A stretch of DNA of 64,000 nucleotides from Molossus alvarezi (lineage: Eukaryota; Chordata; Mammalia; Chiroptera; Molossidae): positions 51,329,596 through 51,393,595 of the forward strand of contig CM073889.1 in the NCBI GenBank assembly GCA_037176705.1. The letters run 5' to 3'. A program made the position numbers and the translations under genes. The notes below the pieces were generated by a model that saw only the letters and a list, made by a program, of their open reading frames with translations, was not told the origin of the DNA and searched no databases. This document shows, piece after piece, positions 36,301 to 48,100 of this stretch. How positions within the stretch are numbered: position 1 is the stretch's first letter; each line of letters begins with the position of its first letter.

Positions 36301-39153
36301 CTTAACCTGCACTATGCTCACAAGTCACCATTATCTTAGAAACTTATTCTGAGAATAGGGTTCCAGCAGTGTGTGGAAAAGCATCACATAACCCACGTTA
36401 GTCCCCTCACCTGGATAAGCCTTGAAGTAGGCATCCATGAATCTCTGATGATCTCCATAGATGGTCCTAGCCATGCCTGGCCAGGCCTGAGAGAGGCACA
36501 GAGCCCCAGAAACATTGCCGCCCTCCACGACATTCCCCTGCAGACCGGGGAGACATGCATTTGAAAATATGGACAGATTCTCACTGAGAAACAAAGAACT
36601 GATAATCAGCTTCATTCTCCTAACTGCTTGGCTTGAGACAGAAAATGACAAGAATGCACTGAAGGAAATGTCCAGAGCTTTTTCTTCTGCAAGGAATCCT
36701 CCTCAGGAGGACTTCTGAGGAGAACGTGGGCTTGCCCAATATGGTGATTGTATCCACTGTGTCTCTAAGAAGAGACTCTGCAGTATATACTGCATGAGGA
36801 CACAGGCCCTGTCTGTTACCTGCTAGACCCTGGGCATGTGTGACATGGGCGAGTGGGTAAAGGAGGCCAGAAAGGCAAAAACACCGGGGAGCTCAGTGGG
36901 GTGCATGTAGAGGAGGGAGTCACTTCTGTGAGGCCCTTACACACCTTCTCATCCATAAGAGCTGGGACAATGCCAAAGAAGGGCCGCATCGCCATGCCGG
37001 GGAGGATTTCTGCCCCTTCTTCTGAGGGCCGTGGTGCAATGCAGATGCCACCGGTTTCTATGGGGATGACAGGGAAGAAACACCAATGGGCCAAGGAGCT
37101 AGTGACACATTTATTCAGGCCAAGTAGTCAAGAATCTAGGACAGACACACTGGCTGGTGCTCTCCCAGAGTGGGAGTTGGGTGGAACTGCCCATTTAGGG
37201 CAAGGAAACGGCCCCTACTGTCACAAAGATTTTTCTCTGAGGCAAAACTAGACTTGGGTTCTAATCTCCACTGTAGAATGGGAAAGGGGCCCTGGCAGAG
37301 GGCTCAGTTCCCAGGTGCCGTGGCTTCTTAGCTCACTGGGTGCTGCCTCTCCTCCTCCAGGGCCCTGTTTGTCCAGCCCTCACTTCAGAGGAAAAAGTGG
37401 AACCCACCTACTTACACAGGAAGATAAAGACTTGCTTCTGGACCAGTGCCCCAAACAACAAAAACAGATGGCCACAAATTCTGTTTTCATATTATTTCTC
37501 TGACACTTCTTTCTGTCAGTCTACAGGGAAATACCTCACGAGATTCAGTTGTAATCTTAGTCCTGTGCCCTCCTGAATAGATGAGAACTGAGCCACTTGG
37601 AATATCCCACTTTCTGGCTTCTGGAAAAAGGAGACTTTAGCTATATCAGTGGTAGTCTCCTGGCCCAAACATCCTAATAAGTCAGAAACCCAAGAGAAGA
37701 GGGGGCAAATCTAAACAAAATGCCACAGAAAACTTTTCCCACTAAAATTTAGATTTAGACTTAAAGTTCCTTAAACAACAGGGCTCATCCTCATCACTCG
37801 CATTCAGAAAGCAGTCCTTATGAGGAAAGTGAACATTTGGCTGAGTACTTACTACATGTCAGGCCTTGGGCAACATGAGTTAATGGTATCATTTCATTGC
37901 ATCCTCATTCAGAGTCTGGAGGGAGCACCCCCATTTTACAAATAAGGGAACCGACTCTCAGAGAAGTCATTACACATCCCAAGTCTTATAGCTGCAAAGC
38001 CAGGCTCTACCTCTGAGCTTCAGAAACCAGCTTTTTATTAACCATATATGTTGAGGGCTGAGGCATTAGTGGTGTTGGATCGAATTCACATAGCCTCACA
38101 CCTGACCACTCCCCACCTTGCCTCGCACCTGGTACTTAGCTGCATGTTCTCAGTGCACTAACTTGACAGCACAGCCATAGCAGGAAAGGCCTACCTGGTT
38201 CCCAAATGTGTCCTGACCCCTACTCCTGGAAGACGCTCTCACCTGTCTGCCACCAGGTGTCTACCAGTGTACATCTGCTCTCCCCTACCACATTGTGGAG
38301 CCACTCCCAGGCCTCCTGGTTGATTGGTTCTCCCACTGAAACCACACACAAAAGAAAAAGAGATGTTAATAGATCTCAATAAACCTGAAACCAAAATGAA
38401 TAGATGATTAAAGGGAAAACCGCTCTAACTTTTCCTGAAAGACATAATAGGAGGTTTGAAAAAGCAGTGAGATCTGTCACATTATGGCTATTAAAGAAAT
38501 ACAAGTTAAATTAGATATTTTCACCATTGGAGGGTCAAAAATAACAAAAATTGACAAGGATGTAGGGGGAAGAATATCACATGCACTGTAGGAGTATAAT
38601 CTGGTACAGCAATTTTGGGGAGAAATGTGAGTACTTCTCTTTTTAAAAGTGCATACATCCTATACAAATATTTTGGTCAACTGTTTGGGACAGATTACAC
38701 TGAAGTTAATATAGGTTTATCCTATTACTCAAAAATGTCACTCCTGACACACATTTCACAAAAACAAGTGCCTATGTTCACCAAAAATGGACATAAATAA
38801 GAATGTTCACAGTGGCCAAAAACTAAAATACTATTCATCAAGAGTGAAATGGGGAAATAAAATGTGGTATATGCATGCAGTAAATACCATATAGCATAAA
38901 AATGAATAAGCCATCACTACATTCAACACCAACAGGGACAAACCTCAGAGTCCTGGCCCTAAGCGATTGCTGCGAGCACAAGAGTAATTCATGCAGCACA
39001 AGCCCATGTATATGAAGTTCAAGAATAAGAAAATCTATCCATGCTACAGCAGCCAAGTAGTGGTCATATCTGAGGGCTCCCGAATGGGAGAGGGCATAAG
39101 GGAGCCTGCTGGCGACTAGAAATTTTTATGGCCTGATCTGGATGTGGTAATAC

Positions 39154-39193
<40 letters not shown>

Positions 39194-42100
39194 TTCTCAA
39201 GCTGAATGCCTAGCATTTGTGAATTTCATTATATTTTATACCTCAGTAGAAAGGGGAAAAGTACCTATGTGCTATGACTCTATTGCCAATTTCAGTGTCT
39301 ACCTGCTGTGGTCTGAATGTGTATGCCTCCTAAATTTATGTCAAAATTCTAACACTAAGACACTACACTAATGAAACACCCACACCAGACTAGCATTCAG
39401 CCAGAACTTGCAGGTTTTGATATACTACTGCTAAAATACTGAAATACTCTCATGCCGGTTGCCTCTTGCTTGGGACCACCCATGATGCAGCATCTAACCA
39501 AGGCTTGTTCTGATTGGAGTCTCCCATGCTGGTCACCCAGGTGGCTGGGTTTTGTGTGTATCACCCCTGCACTCACGTATGCCCACAAGGAGGCAGGAAG
39601 ATGCCACCGCAGCACTAGTTGATACTGGGAAACTGCCAATAGCCCCAATAGCCAACCACAGGGATATGACTACAAGAACCATGATAATCCCCACAGGAGG
39701 GTATGAGCAAGTTTTCAAACAACATAGCAGAGCTATATGGAAAACTGACTACTGATGAGTTAAAATAAACATCACATTGTAATAGTACAGTGTGATCACA
39801 TTCATCATAAAGAAATCAGCTCAGAGCTGAGCTGTGTCTTTGCATAGAAATATAACTTTGAAGACCATGCTAGAACGTATACAAACAACAGGGTCCTCTG
39901 GGGTAGCACTCACAGGAACATCAGCTTTCATTGCAAAGTACCAAGTTTTGCTTTTTATAATAAGATTATACCTATGTTACTTATAAAATTAAAAGTTAAA
40001 AAAAACCCTTTTAAGAAATATATATCTTGGGGTAGAAGTCTTGAGTGAACTAGATTCTGATGACTGGTGAAATTAGAAGAAATCAACATACCCAAAGCCT
40101 GAAGTGCTGTGAGGGCTAATCCAGCCACCTAGAATGGTCCTGAGCTATAACCATAGCAAAAGACCAGCACCAAGCTGGCCCTGCCCAGGTATAAAACATA
40201 CAGTTTGTCCGAGAGCCCATGTTCTACAGCAGTCAAGGAAATCCCCAGGAGAAGCAGCTCAGAGAGAGGTCTTGAGGGAGGGTTGGATCCTGAGGTGGGA
40301 AGGAGCAACAGGGCACTGTAGGCAAGGGGGACAGAGGGAACCAGGGCCCTAAGTCCTGTACCAGTACTGCTCACCCTCATCACTGACAAGTAATGTGTGC
40401 ACACCACCACTGAGCTACATTTGCTATGGACAAAATTGACAAAAAGACACATCCCATGAAAAACTACCAAGGAGATCTGTATATTCACCAAGAAGCAGGG
40501 AGGGCCTCCTGCCTTGTTTCCCTTTCTGACCACATCTGGCAACACGTGTAGGGGCAGAAATAAAATGAATCAAGGAAGAGCAGAGAGAACTGGCAGGACC
40601 TCCCAGCTACCCTCTGAATTGATCCCATATCATTTCCCAAAAGCTTTCATGAGATTTGGCAACCTCTGTTAAAACTAAAAATGGAAATAACCTTTGATCT
40701 TACAACTACCTGCATGGAAATATCTACAGTGAGAGCAGTGCACAGCACAGAATAACATTTATTTTGGTGCTTGGAAATAACAGGTGCCCAGCAACATGGG
40801 AATGCTCAGTGAACAGCAGTTGACTTCCACAGGGCAATCCCATGCAGCCACTGAAGAAAGGGCTCAGACCTTATCTTACAGAGTTGGTAAGGATTCATAA
40901 AAATGAAGCCCATAATATGGATAGGCACAGTAAGTGTCTGGAGTGCTGTGCCCCAGACTGTTAGCAGCTGTGGGCTCTGGGGAGGTGCTGACAGGCCTCT
41001 GCTTCCTACTTTATGCGGCCTAACATTGTTTGAATTCACCACAGACACAGTCACATAGCTTTCATGATTAAAACCATTTAGAAGCCTGCAGTGGCTTTGA
41101 CAGACAATACACACACCCTCCCCAGCTACACAGCAATGCTCACCTGACCCCAAAGTCCGCAGGGATGAGCGGTCATACTTCTGCACCCAGGTGTCACCGT
41201 ATTTTAGCAACAGCCGGACAGCTGTAGGGGCACCATAGAACTGATTGATCTTCAACCTTTGCACCATCTCCCAGTACCGACCTACAAAAAGGCCCCAATT
41301 CAGTTAGTCTCAGAGCCCACCAGACGGTATCTATTTTAACCTAATTTAGAGATCAGTCAACAATACTGGGTACTGGATACATATAAACACCTGCATTGTT
41401 TACAAAAGCAGGATTAAACACCCATCACCAGGATGGGAAGGGGGACCTCTGGGAAGGGGTTCCCTGTGGCAGTCATCCCCTGGCACACCCCCATCCATAG
41501 GCTTGCCCTTTTGTAAAAAGTTTCACCTGGCTCTGGACAGTTGCACCCACATAGTGTGCTCCATATAATATAGTGAGGAATCAGTTAAAAATATGTTACT
41601 ATGAATTTATAAACAACCCATGTAGCATTAATACAGAACTTGCATTTAGTTGCATTTAAATGGTCTCTAAAGTGGTGACTGGTGCTTCCCCTGGAATACT
41701 GTTCACAAATGCATGTATCCCAGGGAGCAGGGCAACTGCCCAACATGCACTCACCTCATTTCCCATACTCCACCCTCAACTCATCACTATTATTGTGCAC
41801 ACAAAAAGCTGCACTTCAAGCGGTTAAAGTGACTGGCTATGACCCCTATATAGTCTTCCTAAAGAGTATCCAATCCCAGTGGGAGGCTGGAGAGGAGCAA
41901 AAGGAGGTGAAAAAGAAGTCCCACAAACATAACTGCCAGTTCTGTGGGATGCTTGAGCAAGAGCCTCTAGCAGGGCCACCATTATTGGATTATAATAAAA
42001 CAAAGACTTGGGGACTCTGAGCTGAGTGGGAGAAAGATGTCAAAGTAAGAAAGATATGCCATGTCCTCTAAGTAAAATCAATTCATGGAGGTGGCTCCAG

Positions 42101-45100
42101 GACATGCATGACACATTCTGATGGAACAGCCCTAAAGGCACGAGTAGCAGGCTGAAGAAAGCACCTCTTCATCTGGGGGTCCAGAGGAGGGTGGCAGTTG
42201 ATCTGGGCTTTGAGGAAGAGCTGGATCTGGTCAGGAGTCCATAGAAGTAAGAACAGTGTTAAAGGGAAAGCCCAAGGCATGCAGTTTAAGTTAAAGAATG
42301 CTGGAGTGTGTGGTCTTGTGACAGCTTCCAGTACCAAATTAGACTCCCTCCTATTGCTCATCTGATCTTATTATGGACAAGGCAACTGTTGGGCAACTAT
42401 GCCATGGGATCACAAACCATAGCCAGGCCAGAGCACAGGCCTCTATTCCACCCTCCTGTAAACTTTTCTTCCTTCCTCAAGCTCTCTCGCAGTCCTCACC
42501 AGGATCAGGGTAAACAGGAGTACTTTCAAAAAGGACAGTAGTTGCTCCATTGCAGAGGGGCCCATATACCACGTAGCTGTGTCCAGTGATCCAGCCAATG
42601 TCAGCCACACAGCCGAAGACGTCTCCTGGCTGATAGTCAAACACAAGCTGCAGAAACAAGAGAGGCTTGTCAGAAGCCTAAGACCCAAAGTTCCCACATG
42701 TCACTAAGACTGGTCTATAACTACAAAATGTAGCCACTCCACTGGCCACCAAGAGCAGAGAAGTAAGTAAAAAGACAGATTTATAGGTATAAGCAACAAC
42801 ACCTTCTCAGAGGACAATTAAAGAAGCCAGACCTTAGAGTTACACTAATTAAAGCCCTAGATTGACAAAGCCAATCTCTATGCAGAAGTCACACTAAAGC
42901 TGATCTTGCTGGGGAACTGCCTTTGAGGTCATGTCAGGGCCTTCCAGGGGCAGATGATGCCCCATGATCATGTGTATTCACTCACAGGTAAAACTTCAGT
43001 GGTATGTATAAGGGCATTTTTCTGCATTAAGTTATACCACAATTAAAAATTTTCTTTTTTTAAATCAATGTAGTTTTTCTTTTAATTTGTTGATTTTAGA
43101 GAGAACAGAAAAAAACATCAATTTGTTGTCCTATTTATTTATGCATTCATTTATATGCCCTGACCAGGAATAAAACCTTGTTTTATAGGAACGATACTCC
43201 AACTGAGCTACCCGGCCAGGGCAAGTTATGCCACAATTTTTTGAATCCTTTAAAAACTGTGAAAAAGTAAAAAAGGCCAAAAAATGCCTCAAGCATCATC
43301 AGCTTCTAAGAGCCTGAGAGGAGAGATAGGTGTCTCCTGAATTCTTGCCAAAAGGTCCACCTCCTGAGCTTGATCCCTTTTAAAAAATTGGGTCGTCTTC
43401 TGCTGCCAAAGAAAACGTTGAGATTCTCCAGGAATTCCTAGACAGCATAGTGGTGGTCTGGACATGACTAGGTACCCGTGGAACTGTGTCTGAGTGGAGG
43501 GCAGATTCTTCAAGGAAGACCACATTTTCACTGCCCTGGTGAATCAGGACACCTACATCCCAAAACCCCACAGCATTAGGGAACTAAAAGGATTTTTAAC
43601 ACAACTCAGACCCAAATTGTCAAGTCTTTCAAAGGGCTGGATTTCTTTCCCTGCAGTTCTTAGGAGAGCAGGTCCCTGGGGATGGCCATTCTCCAAGGGA
43701 CCCAGCAGGCAGCTGGTGCCCTGCCCCTACTGCAAACAGCCAAAATCAGTTCACACCCCAAAATCAATTCACACCCCCATCATCCCTTTAGAGTCAACTG
43801 TCCATTTTTATTTTATTTTTTTCTTTTTAATTTTATTTTTGTTCCAGATGTTTCCCCTTTTTTACCCCATTGACACCCTCCTCCCCATCCCCCCCGCCCC
43901 ATCCCGGGCTTTGTTGTCCATGTCCATTGGCTATGCGTACATGCATATAAGTTATGTGGTTTATCTCTTCCCTTGTCACCCCCACTCCCTTTTCTGAGTG
44001 TTGTCAGTCTATACCCTACTTCCATGTTTCTGGGTCTACCCTATTCCTCAGACTGTTATGTTCATTATATTCCACAAATAAGTGAGATCATGTGGTATGT
44101 CTTTTCCTGCTTAGCTTGTTTCACTTAGGATAATACTTTCCAGGTCCCTCCATGTCATCTCAAAGGATAAGAGATCTTTCTTTATTACAGCTGCATAGTA
44201 CTCCATTGTGTATATGTACCACTGCTTTTTTATCCATTCGTCTACTGATGGGCACTTGGGTTGTTTCCAAATCTTAGCTATTGTGAATAGTGCTGCTATG
44301 AACATGGGGGTACATATATTCTTTCTGATTGGTGTTTCAGGCTTCTTAGGGTATATTCCTAGAAGTGGGATCACTGGGTCAAATGGCAGTTCAATTTTTA
44401 ATTTTTTGAGGTAACACCATAGTGTTTACCATAGTGGGTGTACCAATCTGCATTCCCACCAGCAGTGTACTGGAGTCCCCTTTTCTCCACACCCTCGCCA
44501 AGACTTGTTGTTTGATGATTTGTTGATGGCGGCCATTCTGACAGGTGTGAGGTGATACCTCATTGTTGTTTTAATCTGCATTTCTCTGATGATTAGTGAT
44601 GTTGAGCATTTCTTCATATGTCTCTTGGCCATTTGTATGTCCTGTTTGGAGAGGTGTCCATTCAGCTTCTCTGCCCATTTTTAAATTGGGTTCTTTGTCT
44701 TCCTTCGGCTGAGTTGTATGAGCACTCTATATATTTTGGAAATTAACCTCTTATCTGATGTATCATTGGCAATGATGTTCTCCCATACAGTGGGTTGCCT
44801 TTCCATTTTCATGGTTGTTTCTTTTGCTGTACAGAAGCTTTTTAGTTTGATGTAGTCCCATGTGTTCATTTTTTCCTTTGTTTCTGTTGCCTTAGGTGAT
44901 GTATCAGTGAAAATTCTACTGCATATGATGTCTGAAATTTTTTTGTCTACATTTTCTTCTAGGATTTTTATGGATTCGCAGGTCACATTTAAGTCTTTTA
45001 TCCATTTTAAGTTTATTCTTGTGTATGGTTTAAGTTGATAGTCTAGTTTCATTTTTTTTGCATGTAGCTATCAAATTTTCCCAACATCATTTATTAAAGA

Positions 45101-48100
45101 AGCTGTCTTTACTCCATTGTATGCTCTTGCCTTCTTTGTCAAATATTAATTGAGCATAGTGTCTTGGGTCCATTTCTGGGTTCTCTATTCTGTTCCACTG
45201 GTCTATATGCCTGTTCTTGTGCTAGTACCAGGCTGTTTTGATTACAGTAGTTTTGTAGTATAACCTGATACCTGGTATTATGATCCCTCTTACATTGTCC
45301 TTCTTTTTCAAGATTGTTATGGCTATCTGGGGTCTTTTTTGGTTCCATATGAACTTCTGAAATATTTGTTCTAGTTCTGTAAAATATATAGTTGGTATTT
45401 TGATGGGGATTGCATTGAATCTATAGATCGTTTTGGGTAATATGAACATTTTAATGATGTTAATTCTTCTAATCCATGAACAAGGTATGTGCTTCCACTT
45501 TTTTATATCTTCCTGTACTTCTTTTTTCAATTGTCCTGTAGTTTTCTGTAAACAGGTCCTTTGCTTCTTTGGTTATGCCATGATGGTAAATGAGGTTGTT
45601 TTTTCAGTTTCTCTTTCTGTGAGTTCGTCATTGGTGTATAAGAATGCCGTCAATTTCTTGACGTTAATTTTCAACTGTCCTTTTCCCTAAAGAAACCAAC
45701 TGCCCTAATATCCACACAGGTGCACACACATACATAGACAAATGTGCGCACATACACACAAACACACTTATATAAAGAAGCCTGAAAGGTTCTATTCTTA
45801 GTACTTAAAAAAAAAATCTCATTGCACTGAAAAACAAACATTTCAAAAGATGGTCACCTTTCACACATCCCCACTTCTTTTGTTCATGTAGACAGTTTCC
45901 TGGAAATGCAAAACACTTTGAAAATGCAAAAGGAAAGAAAAAAAGAGAGAAGAATCTCTCACCTTAGCTTCCTTAATGTTAATTTTATTATAAACTGAAG
46001 AAAATAATTTGATTCATTCTGTGACTTTCTTGGTATTTTGTTTCTGTGTTTATATTTTCCAAAGTACTTTTATTTACATGATATAGCAATCTTTGCTACC
46101 AAGAACTGAGAAAGGGTGGGGTTTTTCAGTTGAGAACATTAAGGTCTAGAAAAGTTCTGTGACATGCTCAAGGTCATCCACCAGCCAGAGGCAACTACTT
46201 TAATATGGATTTGTATTAATTGTAACACACTGTATGCTCAGCCTGGTTCTGTACCACATCTGTCTTTTTGACTCTTTTTCAACATCCTCAAGGCTGGGTG
46301 TGAGTGGCCACCAGCGGGACCTAGCCATTGCCACTCAAAGGCTGTGTGCATGCTGCCCAGTACCTGCTCCTCATCCACTCTCACTCGATGAAGTTTACCT
46401 CCCACATGACCCAGCCTGGCCAATTAGCATATTCTACCCCCACCTCCACTCCTGACCACAGTGACTGGGATTGTGGAGGCTCTCTCTGGCCCCTGGGAAA
46501 ACCAAGTTGATAACCAGGTTGGGAACCTGGTAGGCATAGAAGAAGGCTGAAGCAGGGAGGATATCACTACCCAAGATAGTGTCCAAGCTCTGATTAGATG
46601 GGCCTGGGCTTTATAGCCACCTGGCCAGACACTTCCTTTTGCTGCTGGCACCTGCTAGAGCTCAGTTTTGCCTTCTAAAACAGAGAGAGTCTGGATCACA
46701 GATGATATATCGAAACCCAATCCCACCTAGTAAGTGTCAACCACTTCCCAAGGCAACCAGGGACACCGTGTTAAACTATAACCCACCACCAACATTTAAA
46801 TGAGTACTGATTTCTAAACTGATCTACTGGAATAAAAAAACAAAAACGTGTGATAGTGTTTGTTTTATAATCTCTAAAGATGGCCCACTGTAATATAATT
46901 TCCATGTACTAAATTTAAGTTTCTTTATAAAACTAAATGTTTTTATTTTTAAAATGTGGCCCCAAAGAGTAGGGTCTAGAGGTCATAATACTTTTAGTGG
47001 CCCATCAAAATGTTTTACTTTCTTTTAAAATCAGAAGAAAAAAATAATATTTTAAATACATAAAAAAAGCTTTAATATATAATAGTAATATATTAATCCT
47101 TATACCAATGTTGTTGTAAAATATTTTTTGACACTTTTTTTTTAATAGAGGAAGGGGTCCAGGAAGGCCAAAGTGTCTTGGGCCTGAGCATCAGAATGTG
47201 GCCCTGCCAGTGCATCAGAGAGCTAGTGAGGACCCAATTCCTGTAGGCATTTGAGCCAATGGATAACACAGGCACAGGTCAAAGGACTGAAGACCAGCAA
47301 TGAGAGTCAGGTTTGGGACCTGGACTCTTACAGCAAACAAGAACATGGACTCCCTTCCAATCCACTCTACTGGGCCAGTGCCATGACTCACAGCAGCCCT
47401 GCTCATGAGCACATTGTGGGAAAACATGAGCCCGTCTTCACAACTGAGGGCACTGCTTTATAGCAAGAGAAGTTCTAGCCCTAAATCCATCCCCGCCTGG
47501 CCATCTGCCCAATCCCACCAGGGAGGTGAGCAGCACCCACCCTCTATCCACCGACAATACCTTACCCTGTGTGTTATGGCAGCATAGAGCAGGTAGCCTG
47601 CCTGGGTATGCACGAGGCCCTTAGGCATCCCAGTGCTTCCAGAGGTGTATAGCAGGAAGAGCATGTCCTCACTGCCCATGCTTTCTGGGGCACACACAGG
47701 GTTCTCCTTGGCCATTTCCTGTAAGGGGGAAGACAAAATCAGCCCCATCCTTGGTAGTTAGCCTCTCCTCTCCATTTGGTTTTCCTGAAAACAACACTGC
47801 CTGGCTGCTGTGAGACTCAGCAAACTGGATCAGAGCTCATCTTCTCTGGCCTGCCCTAATTCAATTCCAGATGCAGAGAAAATACAAAATAAAATTATGA
47901 ATCCAATCATTTCTGTTACATTAGCTGTTTTACCATGTTTGTGGTATTTGAGTTCCACCTTCCCATCAAACACCACCCTGAACACCTCTGGGGGACCCAG
48001 ATTCAAAACTACAATCTGACAAGACTCAAACCCAATTAACCCAATAATAACCTCTCCTCATCAAACTACAAATTGAGGTAAACCCACCTGCTCAAGGGGG

